58,681 nucleotides of DNA, taken from assembly GCA_040902585.1 (NCBI GenBank), contig JBBDXA010000261.1, positions 1 to 58,681 of the forward strand, in the 5' to 3' direction. A model generated the notes under the pieces. That model was not told the DNA's origin, ran no database searches, and saw nothing but the letters and a program-made list of their open reading frames with translations. This DNA is from JBBDXA01 sp040902585. Lineage in GTDB: Bacteria > Planctomycetota > Phycisphaerae > Phycisphaerales > Phycisphaeraceae. Numbering within the stretch: the first letter of the stretch is position 1; every line of letters begins with the position of its first letter. Of the stretch, positions 1 through 8,395 are shown piece by piece. Both the position numbers and the translations under genes were made by a program.

Positions 1-576
1 CGCTCGCTCAGCCGCCTCGGCCAAGGCCGTCGCGACGCCCCGCCGGCGATGCTCGATGTAGAGGTTGCCGCGCAGGTACCTCTGGAGCATCGTTGATTCG
101 CTCTCCGAAGGCTCGGCGGGAATCAGCGATTCGACATAGATCGGCTCATGCTCCGGATACTTCGCGGCCAGGGTATGACGGAGCATCTGGGCAACCGGCC
201 GCTGGTCCAAGCGAATCAGGTGGGCCGGACAACAGTCGCAGTCATGCGATCCGAATCCATCGACAGGCACGCTGGCACCACGGAGACCTGCGAGCGCCTG
301 CGCCCATTGGCACTCACGCTCATGAACATCGTGACTGAACCAGATCTCCGTGAGTGCGGCGTGAGGACGGAAATGATCGACATTCCATCGCAACTTCTTC
401 TCGACGCGGCGATGACGGTCAGTACGAGCCTTCACGCCGCCTCCGGCGTGGGCGCTGCCCAGATAGACGTACCAGCCCGGCTCGAATGTGAATCGGCCGA
501 GCTTGCCGATGGTGATGGCTTTCTTCCTGTTGAGGGACAGGACGAGGGCGTAGATGCCGGGGATGCCTTTTTTCAT
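1..576 (-). CDS. DUF123 / GIY-YIG-like family protein, partial
   Basis: The reading frame starts at the ATG at 576 and stays open for 192 codons to the left edge, so the C-terminus is missing. The start has an AAAGG about 8 nt upstream. The protein opens with GIPGIYALVL, followed by a basic strand, then WYVYLGSA around residue 36-43 and TDRHRRVEKKLRW around 52-64. It later shows VDGFGSHDCDCCPAHLIRL near 117-135. This order (YvYvGSA, RH.r..Kk.hW, FGssDC.C.sHL) is the recognised signature of the DUF123 family, a GIY-YIG-related group sometimes fused to endonuclease III in archaea. Residues after about 150, with an arginine-rich GVATALAEA segment at the edge, lie beyond the usual domain and may be a second domain. 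The biochemical role of stand-alone bacterial members is unclear to me. Confidence 0.8.
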   Translation of the reverse strand, partial: MKKGIPGIYALVLSLNRKKAITIGKLGRFTFEPGWYVYLGSAHAGGGVKARTDRHRRVEKKLRWNVDHFRPHAALTEIWFSHDVHERECQWAQALAGLRGASVPVDGFGSHDCDCCPAHLIRLDQRPVAQMLRHTLAAKYPEHEPIYVESLIPAEPSESESTMLQRYLRGNLYIEHRRRGVATALAEAAERA

Positions 577-670
577 TGGTTGACCTTTCAATTGTTGAGA
601 AAATTGGGACCGCCGGGGAATCCGTTCCCCAGCGGCCCGATCGCGATTCACATCCGGTTGACGATCGGGG

Positions 671-1429
671 TTATTTCATCGGATAGCAGTGTGAGCCTTT
701 GAGCATCTCGGTATGGACCAGCAGATGCTCCAGCTCAATTGATTCCGCGTCGATGACAAAGCCCAGCATGCAGAGGACCTGCTCCTCTCCGGTGTCGACG
801 CCATTTTGAATGTGGTCGTCGCCGAAAAGTGGGATGAATCGGCCGGTCTTCTCATCAACACCGAAAACGACATCTGCCGCTTTGAACACTTGTTGGAGAT
901 CGGGGTCCGACAGCTCGTTCAGGTAGTGAAGGGGCATTTGGTTGAATGGTTCGGGCAGCTTTGACTTCACGGGAGCTTCAATCCCAAGCACCTGCGACGC
1001 TCGCCTGAGGACTGCGCCGAAAGGATTGCCGCCCGTGATCTGCACGTAGGAGAATGCAGCTTCAACGAAAGGCATGGCCGCTTCCAGGGCGTCAATGGCA
1101 CACTGGCTCGAATCTCTCACCCCTTCGTGGTATGCCGATTCCGCCTGAGCCCAGAGCGTCGAGTCGTTGACGTCATCCTTCAGCATGTTGCGTGGAATGA
1201 GCGAAATGCCGTACCTCTTATAGAACCGGTCGTAGACCTCGACCAGTTCGGGGTTGATGGTCTTATCGCGGGTGCGATGCTCAAAGTTGAAAATGCGATG
1301 TTCCCAGAGCAGATGCTCCAGGAAGTCCCGGATCATCTGGAGGTTGTAGCTCGACGTCGCGTGTGGCTTCCCTTGCGACTTGTTTCGCTCCTTCATTTGC
1401 TTCTTCCACTTTCGTTTCCTGTTCTTCAT
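671..1429 (-). CDS. hypothetical protein with basic N-terminus
   Basis: A 252-residue protein with a good ribosome site (AAGGAG about 8 nt before the ATG). The first 20 residues are almost all Lys, Arg, Asn and Gln (KNRKRKWKKQMKERNK), which suggests nucleic-acid or ribosome contact. The rest is a mixed alpha-helical sequence without a motif I recognise. A small acidic region around DDVNDSTLW and a C-terminal ELEHLLVHTEMLKGSHCYP stretch stand out. There is no signal peptide or membrane segment. It shares its strand with the DUF123 gene but sits 94 nt upstream of it, so joint transcription is possible but not shown. I cannot assign a function. Confidence 0.6.
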   Translation of the reverse strand: MKNRKRKWKKQMKERNKSQGKPHATSSYNLQMIRDFLEHLLWEHRIFNFEHRTRDKTINPELVEVYDRFYKRYGISLIPRNMLKDDVNDSTLWAQAESAYHEGVRDSSQCAIDALEAAMPFVEAAFSYVQITGGNPFGAVLRRASQVLGIEAPVKSKLPEPFNQMPLHYLNELSDPDLQQVFKAADVVFGVDEKTGRFIPLFGDDHIQNGVDTGEEQVLCMLGFVIDAESIELEHLLVHTEMLKGSHCYPMK

Positions 1430-1696
1430 GTTGAATGCTCCTTTGTTCGTGCCCGCTGGAGCGGGTCCTGTTTGCGGTGTGTCGACTCACCTGGGGACAA
1501 GGCACCGGCCGGTGCCGCGGATCCATGGACACCGACTTGATCGCGAGAGTGCAACAGCAGGATCGGAACGCAATCGGGCAAGGACGTATAGAAGACTTGA
1601 TCGCAACATGGGATCGCAGGGGTCGCCTGCAAGAATGTGGCCATCCCTCCCGGAATCCCCTGTATGGCTCAGGCACGCGACGGTCGAGATCCAGAG

Positions 1697-2281
1697 ATGA
1701 CGTCCCTCACGCTGATCGAGCGGGTTCAGGCCCGTGACGACAAAGCCTGGAGTCAGCTCGTCGTGCTTTACGGGCCGCTGGTTGAGTTTTGGATTCGACG
1801 TTCGGGCGTGCGGAAGGATGATCGCCCGGACATTTTTCAGGATGTCTTTGGGGCAGTGGCACGGAGCATGGAACGATTCAGCAAGGAACAGGCGGGCAGC
1901 ACGTTCCGCGGCTGGCTGCGAACGATCACCCGCAACAAGGTCGTGGACTTCATCCGACGAAATGTCAACCGGCCAGGGGAAGCTGGGGGCGGCACGGCGG
2001 CACGTGCAATCGTTGAGAAGCAGGAGTGGCCTGATGACGAGCGGGAGGATCCGACAGAGGTGGACGCTGTGCGCCAGTTGAGGCTGCGCGCATTGGAGTT
2101 GGTGCGCGGTGAGTTTGAAGGAAAAACCTGGGACGCGTTCTGGCGTGTTGAGATTGAAGGGCATGATGTGAAAGACGTGGCCAAGGACCTGAGCGTGACA
2201 CCGTCGGCGGTGCGACTCTACAAGGCCCGCATCTTAAAACGTCTGCGCGAAGAGCTGGGCGAACTCGAAAGTGAATCGTGA
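1697..2281 (+). CDS. ECF-type RNA polymerase sigma factor
   Basis: A 194-residue sigma factor when started at MTSLTLIERV (1697). An in-frame upstream ATG at 1637 would add 20 residues that fit no family. Region 2 is clear: LIERVQARDDKAWSQLVVLYGPLVEFW, then DRPDIFQDVFGAVARS and STFRGWLRTITRNKVVDFIRR, the last being the core-binding and -10 recognition part. A charged linker (EKQEWPDDEREDPTE) leads to region 4, where VKDVAKDLSVTPSAVRLYK is the helix-turn-helix that reads the -35 element. The kinase gene begins 67 nt downstream on the same strand. Planctomycete ECF factors are often paired with membrane Ser/Thr kinases that hold or release them, and the kinase here has an anti-sigma-like zinc motif. 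That regulatory link is inferred from position only. Confidence 0.88.
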   Translation: MTSLTLIERVQARDDKAWSQLVVLYGPLVEFWIRRSGVRKDDRPDIFQDVFGAVARSMERFSKEQAGSTFRGWLRTITRNKVVDFIRRNVNRPGEAGGGTAARAIVEKQEWPDDEREDPTEVDAVRQLRLRALELVRGEFEGKTWDAFWRVEIEGHDVKDVAKDLSVTPSAVRLYKARILKRLREELGELESES

Positions 2282-2348
2282 GGTGCGTCGTCAAACGACA
2301 CGGTACATGTGAACTGGGGCGGCAAAGATTCGTGACGGGTTTTCATCC

Positions 2349-4682
2349 ATGAAGCCAGAGCAATCCAACACGTCATGGTCGCCAGGCCGCTGCCCCGACA
2401 GGCAGTTGCTGGTTGCATTGTCTTTGGGCAAAGTCGCCTCGCCAGCGTTCGAGATGTGGTCGTCGCATATAGAAGGCTGCCTGGACTGCCAGGGGCGGCT
2501 CGAAGAGGCTGGCGAGGCCACGGATTCATTCAAGCAGGATCTGCGGCATGCGAAAGACATTCCGGGTGCCGGAGAGGCCGACGCGCCGCTGCATCGCATG
2601 ATCGAACTGGCGGAGGCGATCAGTCGCGATGCGTGGCGCGTGCCGAACCAACAGAGCGGCGACTCGCCGGTTCGGAAGCTGGGTCGCTACACCCTGGTGC
2701 GGTTACTGGGCCGCGGCGGGATGGGCAGCGTCTACAAAGCCGTTCATGCTCATCTCCAAAGGCCTGTTGCGCTCAAACTCCTGCCGGCGAATCTGGCAAG
2801 GAACCCCGCGGCGGTCGAACGGTTCAGACAGGAAATGATCGCCGTCGGAAAACTCGATCATCCGAACATCGTCCGCGCTCATGATGCCGACATCGTTGAT
2901 GGTCACATGTTTCTCGTCATGGAACTTATCAGCGGCGTTGATCTGGGCAGGCTGATTCGCAAGCGCGGAGCGATGTCGATCGAGTGGGCGTGCCGGTTGA
3001 CACGGCAGGCAGCGTTGGGACTGCACTACGCCCATCAGCACGGACTCGTGCACCGGGATATCAAACCGTCCAACATGATGATCTCTAAGGATGGCGATTT
3101 GAAGATCCTCGATCTGGGCTTGGCACTGCTGGTGTCACCGGATGCGAATGCGAACCCTGACGCCGAGGCCCCCGCCATCATGGGCACCGCGGACTTCATG
3201 GCACCCGAGCAGGGAGTGAACTCCGACCTGGTCGACGCTCGTTCGGATATTTATTCTCTGGGCTGCACGCTCTATGCGCTGCTCGCCGGCAAGCCACCGT
3301 TCGCAAGTGACCATCCGCAGACGTTTTTCCAGAAAGCGAAGGCGCATCGCACGGAGCTGGTGCCACCATTGAGTGGTGTACGCAGTGATGTGCCGCCGGT
3401 GCTTCTGGATGTACTGAATCGAATGCTTGCGAAGAGGCCGGAGGACCGAATCCAGTCTGCCGAGGAAGTGGCGATGGCGCTGGAACCGTTCTTGTCCGAC
3501 TTGCGCGTTATAGAGCCTCCGCCTGTTCCTGCGCAGCCAGTTGAACTGCCGCCAATGTTCGTTGAGTACGACGCACATGTAGATCAACGCGGTCATCAAC
3601 CGGGTCGGCTGCGGCGAGTGCTGAGACGGGCCGGCATCGCTGCCATACTCGCTGTCGGCGTCGGCATCGTCTTCGCCATGCAGCAGCCTGTCGTTGTCGA
3701 GTATCTACATTCTCTGTTCGCACCTGACGTCAGCAACGATCCGGTGAAACCCGTGCCGACGCCGGGGACATCGCCGCCGATTGTCATCGCCCAAGGGCCA
3801 CCGGTGGGCGAGCCGCCGGATCCTGTGAAGCCGCCGGTCGCGGAGCTGCCCGCAAAAGATCCGACTCCGCCACCGGGGAACCCGCCGGCGGAGAATCCTG
3901 TGGTCCCCCAACCTGAGCCACCGCCGACCACGACCGTGATCGACCATCCCAAACCCGTTGTCGATCCGCCGGGCACTTCAACGAATCCGGAGGTAAAGCC
4001 GCCAGTCGTTCAGGATCAGCCCGGCGATCGCCCGGTGATCGCTGTCGAAGTTCCGAAAGTGAAAGAGCAGCCGCTCTTCAACGGCCGCGACCTGACGGGC
4101 TGGGAATACGTGCCGCTCGCCTACTCCAAGAACAAGACCAACCAGTCGTGGCGGGTCGATCGCGGTCAACAGTTGCTCTATTCCACGGGCGTCGATTCCA
4201 ACGACCTGCGTACGACACGCACCTATCGAAATTTCGTGCTGAGGCTCAACTGGCGCTTTACGCCTGGGGGATCAGTGAAACCCAACGGCACCGGTGTCAT
4301 CGTGCGCGCCAATGGCCTCGACGCGAAGGGACACAATCCAAAAGGCATCGAGATCGACATGCGGCTGGAGAACCATTACGAGCGGGCGGTCGGCACCGGT
4401 TGCCTGATCGCCTATGAGACGCCGATGAAGAATCGGTTCGGGCAGGTCGATGGCGTGACGAAGAAGAGCCTCGGAGCCATCGAGGAAGTCAAGTTGAAGG
4501 GAAAAGGTGAATGGAACGAAGTCGAAATCCGGTGCGAGGGTGACCGGCTGCGAGTCGTCATGAACGGTGTACTGGTCAACGAGGCGACGGACATCAAGGC
4601 CAGCGAGGGCACCATCTGCCTGCGGAACCAGATGGCCGCCGTTCAGTTCAAAGATATCCGTATTCAGATTCTGCCGGACTGA
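2349..4682 (+). CDS. transmembrane Ser/Thr protein kinase with extracytoplasmic DUF1080 domain
   Basis: A 777-residue protein in four parts. Residues 36-52 hold an HxxxCxxC anti-sigma-like zinc motif (H40, C44, C47). The Hanks-type kinase runs from about 112 to 380: glycine loop GRGGMGSVYK, Lys143 in ALKLLP, catalytic HRDIKPSN at 235-242, and APEQ at 285-288. The metal-binding DFG is replaced by DLG (255-257), a change common in planctomycete kinases and expected to be active. One membrane helix lies at about 428-447. It is followed by a Pro-rich linker to about 570 and a DUF1080 (3-keto-disaccharide hydrolase-type) beta-sandwich from LFNGRDLTGWE to the end. The kinase faces the cytoplasm and the DUF1080 part the periplasm, so a carbohydrate-sensing role is plausible. 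The ECF sigma gene just upstream is the obvious partner. An enzymatic rather than sensory role for the outer domain is the alternative. Confidence 0.85.
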   Translation: MKPEQSNTSWSPGRCPDRQLLVALSLGKVASPAFEMWSSHIEGCLDCQGRLEEAGEATDSFKQDLRHAKDIPGAGEADAPLHRMIELAEAISRDAWRVPNQQSGDSPVRKLGRYTLVRLLGRGGMGSVYKAVHAHLQRPVALKLLPANLARNPAAVERFRQEMIAVGKLDHPNIVRAHDADIVDGHMFLVMELISGVDLGRLIRKRGAMSIEWACRLTRQAALGLHYAHQHGLVHRDIKPSNMMISKDGDLKILDLGLALLVSPDANANPDAEAPAIMGTADFMAPEQGVNSDLVDARSDIYSLGCTLYALLAGKPPFASDHPQTFFQKAKAHRTELVPPLSGVRSDVPPVLLDVLNRMLAKRPEDRIQSAEEVAMALEPFLSDLRVIEPPPVPAQPVELPPMFVEYDAHVDQRGHQPGRLRRVLRRAGIAAILAVGVGIVFAMQQPVVVEYLHSLFAPDVSNDPVKPVPTPGTSPPIVIAQGPPVGEPPDPVKPPVAELPAKDPTPPPGNPPAENPVVPQPEPPPTTTVIDHPKPVVDPPGTSTNPEVKPPVVQDQPGDRPVIAVEVPKVKEQPLFNGRDLTGWEYVPLAYSKNKTNQSWRVDRGQQLLYSTGVDSNDLRTTRTYRNFVLRLNWRFTPGGSVKPNGTGVIVRANGLDAKGHNPKGIEIDMRLENHYERAVGTGCLIAYETPMKNRFGQVDGVTKKSLGAIEEVKLKGKGEWNEVEIRCEGDRLRVVMNGVLVNEATDIKASEGTICLRNQMAAVQFKDIRIQILPD

Positions 4683-4962
4683 TGCCCGGAGGCTGTGTAG
4701 TACGGAACTTCACTGGCGGACGACTCATGCCTTTGATTCGCATCTCGTCGACCCGACCTCGCTGCCGGCGATGACCTCGGGTTCACCGTCGCGAATCGGT
4801 CATCTATTCGCGTAGCACCGGCTGATGTCTTCGCGATGCCATAGGCAGCGAACGAAACGAACCCGTCTCTCATCGCCGCAGCCGGGCCAGTTTTCTCTCG
4901 ATCGCATTTTCAAGCTTGCCGACATAGCGTGCCAGCAGCATGAGCTTCTCTGGCGTCGCGGC

Positions 4963-5778
4963 TCAAGTAGAAAGTGAGTCTTCGTGCTGTCGATCAAGGC
5001 GGCGCTGCACATCGTCGTGTTGGCGGATCCATTGCCTCGCAGCATTCCGCAGAAAGACCAATACTGGACGCAGGCACGCCACGTCAGTCGCGCTGAATTC
5101 CTGCTGGCCGCGAAGCCGGGCGGCAACGTGATCGTCGCGATTAAGAAAATCCTGGAGAGGGACGATAATTTTTTGCAGGCGGGCCGTCGCCGGGTCCAGG
5201 TAGTTGTCACCGTCATCTTCTTCGCCTTCATCCATATCCCCGACGACCTGATCAACGAGCGTCTGAAATATTTCGAGAAGAAACTCGGCTTTCTTCATGG
5301 TCGTTGCCGGGGGCTGACCGGCATCGAGCCTGACGATGGCGTCATCGAGATGACGCTCTTCGCGGCGGCGCTGTTGTATCACCTCCCATGTCGCCTGATC
5401 CTGCTTGTCGACGCCGGGCACACGCTGGGCCGCTTCGATCATGGCTCGCGCTCGCCCAAGTTGTACGTAGTCACTCGCCAGCGCGTCGACGAGAGCGCGT
5501 TCAGAAAAGCTGGACGGCTTCAGCTCGTCAATGAGTTCCTGGCGGTATCGGCGAAACAGCAGGTCGTGCTGTCGGGGATCGCCCGGCGGCGTAATAACTT
5601 TGGCGAGGAGTCCATGCTTCACCGAGTTCAGGCGCGATCTCGCTTTGCCCTCCGCAGAGACAGGACCTCGCGACTTCGCTCCGTTACGCTGGCTGGCTTC
5701 GCGCTGCGCGAGCGTGCTCGCCGGAGTGGATTGCGCTTCATAGAAGGAAGTTCGTCGGGTGTCGCTGTTGCAAATCAT
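4963..5778 (-). CDS. hypothetical planctomycete protein with RNGAKSRGPVS-type motif
   Basis: I chose the ATG at 5778 (271 residues) because GGAGG lies about 6 nt upstream; a longer frame reaches 5895 but has no comparable site. The region around residues 30-58 reads SQRNGAKSRGPVSAEGK followed by ARSRLNSVKHGLLAK. This small basic motif recurs in many uncharacterised planctomycete and acidobacterial proteins, often encoded near mobile DNA. The centre is helical and rich in Arg, Glu and Gln, with an acidic patch (DMDEGEEDDGDN). The C-terminus is again basic. There is no signal peptide. It may bind DNA or take part in transposon-related functions, but this is a guess from neighbourhood. Confidence 0.65.
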   Translation of the reverse strand: MICNSDTRRTSFYEAQSTPASTLAQREASQRNGAKSRGPVSAEGKARSRLNSVKHGLLAKVITPPGDPRQHDLLFRRYRQELIDELKPSSFSERALVDALASDYVQLGRARAMIEAAQRVPGVDKQDQATWEVIQQRRREERHLDDAIVRLDAGQPPATTMKKAEFLLEIFQTLVDQVVGDMDEGEEDDGDNYLDPATARLQKIIVPLQDFLNRDDHVAARLRGQQEFSATDVACLRPVLVFLRNAARQWIRQHDDVQRRLDRQHEDSLST

Positions 5779-6219
5779 GGAGGCCTCCGTGCCCATTTGT
5801 TCATCGCCCAAGCCATTATACCTCGCACTCGGAAGAAATATCATATTCAGAACTAATTTAACTCGCGTAGAAATATCGCCATCGCACTCAGACAATTGAA
5901 GATGACAATACCCTGTACTCGCGACAACCTCGGCTTCGCAGGTGAAATGGCGCTCGCGGAATCAATAGATATTCCAATAGCGCCTACCTTCAAGTTTTTG
6001 TCTTGAGAGAAAAGAATGTCTTCGCCAGATACGCGAGCAAAGCGAGCGTAGCTGGCAGTTAAAGAATATATCACGATAGTGGCATTTATTACATACTTTA
6101 TATGTGCCCTCAAATCCGGACACGAGTACCCTCAGGTTCGGACAACATCACCCTCAAGTTCGGACACCTGTACCGAGCACTGTTCCGCGAATGAAGGAGC
6201 ACCTACGCCTGCCGACGAG
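5779..6219. other. AT-richer intergenic region
   Basis: About 440 bases without a convincing gene. The base composition is visibly lower in GC than the flanking genes. The longest reading frame in it (5853-6113, minus) has no ribosome site and no recognisable sequence. The only structure I see is the set of three 22-bp direct repeats at its right end. Confidence 0.6.
6107..6172. repeat. three 22-bp direct repeats resembling IS21-type terminal repeats
   Basis: Three adjacent units of exactly 22 bp begin at 6107, 6129 and 6151. Each starts with CCCTCA(A/G)(A/G)TTCGGACA or one mismatch to it. On the minus strand the core reads TGTCCGAACTTGAGGG. From memory this resembles the multiple terminal repeats near the ends of IS21-family elements. 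No istA or istB gene lies on either side, so this would be a solo end or relic. The 22-bp periodicity, two helical turns, is read directly from the sequence. Confidence 0.55.
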
Positions 6220-7011
6220 TCACTCGCCTGAGGCCGGTGCCTGACGCCCGGTGAATACCAGATACGCCTGCCGAGCATACTGCCGAAACTCTTCCGGGAT
6301 CCATTCAGGTCCCCAGATTTCGTCGTACAAGTCGGGGCTGCGGATGTATTCGAGGGCAGCGTCAACCCTGCTGTCGTCAGCCTCCTTCTTGAGCCATTTA
6401 TTGCCGTATTCTGCGTAGAGGATTTCAGCGAAGCAGAAGCGAAACAGAGGGACCAGTTGGATGTCGTCAAGAGCGTGAATGCAAGCTGTAACAATATCCT
6501 TGTCCTTATGGATGCTAAGACGCATGCTAATCTGATTTTGGGCATGTTCCCGCTGCCAGCGAAACTTGGACCGAACATCGCGATCGCGTTCGGCCGCAGC
6601 ATTGCGGTATGCCTGAAAGACGCTCTCCCGCAAGAAATCCGCGGGGCGAGGCGAATCTTTCAGAATCGACGTGCAGTCGAAAAGTCGGCGAATGAAATCT
6701 TCAGGGTCAATCTTCTGGCGAGTAACTTGCAGCGCAATGTCGAGCCATTCTTGGGCGCTGTGGGAAGGAAGGTCGGGATCCCACCGGCACATCCGGGTTT
6801 TTTCGCTCACCGGCAGCATGAAATTGCGATGACGGTCAAACTCCAGCCGATACGTGTTGTACAGAAGCAGAGCCACCCTGCGACAGGCAGCATTGTGCTT
6901 CTTGGACGCGACAACTACGGCGGCGGGATCGCCTTCCGCCATCTTCTTCTTCGCCATCCGACGTGTGGGGAGTTTGAGAATGGATCGCTTTCTTCGGGGT
7001 CTTTTTGCCAT
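6220..7011 (-). CDS. hypothetical protein, last gene of a three-gene module
   Basis: A 263-residue protein with AGGAG 7 nt before its ATG. The first 25 residues are strongly basic (AKRPRRKRSILKLPTRRMAKKK). The remainder is rich in aromatic and charged residues and predicted helical, with no membrane segment. The motif-like stretch QEWLDIALQVTRQKIDPEDFIRRLFDCTS and the tail EFRQYARQAYLVFTGRQ match no family I know. It lies 33 nt downstream of the winged-helix protein on the same strand, so the two are probably co-transcribed. Confidence 0.6.
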   Translation of the reverse strand: MAKRPRRKRSILKLPTRRMAKKKMAEGDPAAVVVASKKHNAACRRVALLLYNTYRLEFDRHRNFMLPVSEKTRMCRWDPDLPSHSAQEWLDIALQVTRQKIDPEDFIRRLFDCTSILKDSPRPADFLRESVFQAYRNAAAERDRDVRSKFRWQREHAQNQISMRLSIHKDKDIVTACIHALDDIQLVPLFRFCFAEILYAEYGNKWLKKEADDSRVDAALEYIRSPDLYDEIWGPEWIPEEFRQYARQAYLVFTGRQAPASGE

Positions 7012-7044
7012 GGGATGCTCCTAGGTAAGTGCCGATCGAATCCC

Positions 7045-8052
7045 TCAGGCTTCGTCGGGCAAATGGTGTTTGACGCGTTCAAGCAGGACCGGGAGATTGG
7101 GACGCAGGTGTGTGGTGGAGGAATGTTCCCACTGAGCGTTCGGCCGATAGGGAGCGATACAGCGAGCGAGAACTCCATACTCCTCGACCAGCGCATCGAG
7201 CCCACGCCGAACGCTCTCAAGGGATTTACTCATTTCTCGACTCAGAGCTGCGTGACTCTTTGCGAGCCAGAGGTGACCGTTCATGATGATCTTCGCCCGG
7301 CATTTACCCAGTCGATCGCCAAAGTACCAGAGGATCTGCGATAGCAGCCGAGCAAGCCATAAGTCGCCATCGAGGGCCGCAACAAGAAGGTCGTGCACTG
7401 TGGTGCCGTTGGAGGTATGGAAGGCCGCGGCTTGGGTGCGGGAGTCAGTCCAACCAGGTGATACCTCGGCCGTGCTGGGATCGAGATACTCGCTATAAGC
7501 CGTCGGATCGTCGGTCGCTTTGAAGAAGGCCTCAGCGAGAGGCCGAGCGCAGGGGCGAATCGCCAAAGAGTCCTTACCGGCGTCGCCCTGGGTGATCGTA
7601 ATGAGCCCTTTGCTTTCCAAGTCTGCGAGCGCATCGTTAGCAGTACTCTTGGGGGTCATGATCCGCTCAGCCAGGCGACGAACGGACATGACAAGCCACT
7701 GATAGCCGTCGTCGTCGTAGACCCGGGCGCGGGCGCGACGGCGAAAGTTGACGCCGGTCACCTCTTCGCGCTTGCGCTGTTCAACGAATGCCAGCTCGAA
7801 CCACCAGTTGACTTCACAGAGCGCAGCGGCCCGGGCCTCGGTACCAGTGGCTGGCAGGGTCCATGCGGGGATGAAACGACCGGCTACCGCTCGATCTGCT
7901 TCATAGAGCATCCGCCACATTTCGGATTGAAGGAAAGGTTGCGATGTTGGCGACAGCGAGTTTGGCAGACTACGTCGGCCATTTTCGCTTCGGCCGTGAA
8001 TTCGATTGTCGTATCCCGGGTCAGATCGCGGGCCACGGAAACGAGGGGTCAT
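7045..8052 (-). CDS. hypothetical protein with two winged-helix-like segments
   Basis: A 335-residue protein whose ATG overlaps the stop of the upstream gene by one base (TAATG), so translation is probably coupled. Two segments look like winged helices. One is around residues 117-155 (QWLVMSVRRLAERIM, then TANDALADLESKGLITI). The other is around 265-300 (LWLAKSHAALSREMS, then ESVRRGLDALVEEYGVL). Tandem winged helices are common in plasmid and phage initiators and in transcription factors. Together with the small excisionase-like gene upstream, this suggests a regulator or initiator of a small mobile element, but no family assignment is possible by eye. Confidence 0.6.
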   Translation of the reverse strand: MTPRFRGPRSDPGYDNRIHGRSENGRRSLPNSLSPTSQPFLQSEMWRMLYEADRAVAGRFIPAWTLPATGTEARAAALCEVNWWFELAFVEQRKREEVTGVNFRRRARARVYDDDGYQWLVMSVRRLAERIMTPKSTANDALADLESKGLITITQGDAGKDSLAIRPCARPLAEAFFKATDDPTAYSEYLDPSTAEVSPGWTDSRTQAAAFHTSNGTTVHDLLVAALDGDLWLARLLSQILWYFGDRLGKCRAKIIMNGHLWLAKSHAALSREMSKSLESVRRGLDALVEEYGVLARCIAPYRPNAQWEHSSTTHLRPNLPVLLERVKHHLPDEA

Positions 8053-8261
8053 TAGTCACCCCCACTGCGTTCGCGGTCCATCTTCCGAAGCTCATCTCGA
8101 ATACGGGCCACCGCCTCATCCGGATAAACAAGGCTGTTACCGGCACGGCCTGATGGGTTGATTTTGCGGGTACGAATAACGTACTCAATCCGATGTAACG
8201 GGCATTTGAGTCGGCGAGAGATCTCGCCAACCGTCGCGAGGATAGGAGGATCGGTAGTCAT
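8052..8261 (-). CDS. small MerR/excisionase-like DNA-binding protein
   Basis: A 69-residue protein started at MTTDPP (8261), where GAGGTG lies about 5 nt upstream; a longer frame to 8363 lacks such a site. The fold signature is ILATVGEISRRLKCPLHRIEYVIRTRK followed by a wing-like INPSGRAGNSLVYPDEAVARI. This is the layout of MerR-type and Xis-type helix-turn-helix proteins of mobile elements. It overlaps the next gene by one base. A 15-bp palindrome lies 33 bases upstream of the start and could be its operator. Confidence 0.7.
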   Translation of the reverse strand: MTTDPPILATVGEISRRLKCPLHRIEYVIRTRKINPSGRAGNSLVYPDEAVARIRDELRKMDRERSGGD

Positions 8262-8293
8262 GTGCACCTCATCAATGTGATCCTCGCTTGATG

Positions 8294-8308
8294 GGTGCAC
8301 CGTGCACC
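8294..8308. promoter_or_regulatory. 15-bp palindrome upstream of the excisionase-like gene
   Basis: GGTGCAC-C-GTGCACC is a perfect inverted repeat with a single central base. It is placed 33 bases upstream of the start codon of the small DNA-binding protein. A further GTGCAC occurs beside that gene's ribosome site (8262-8267). Autoregulation by the encoded protein is inferred. Confidence 0.5.
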
Positions 8309-8395
8309 GCATGCTGTTGCGAAGTGTCAACGGATAGGGGCGCACAAAACGTGTTGCAATCACAACAAATCGTGCATTTCAGATTTTTTACTGTT

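Noticed and set aside
1525..1737. A short frame starting MDTDLIARVQQQD that resembles the start of the sigma factor.
   Set aside because: It loses any similarity after about 12 residues, has no ribosome site, and overlaps the real sigma gene in another frame.
5853..6113. An 86-codon frame on the minus strand in the AT-rich gap.
   Set aside because: No ribosome site and no recognisable sequence; more likely chance in AT-rich non-coding DNA.
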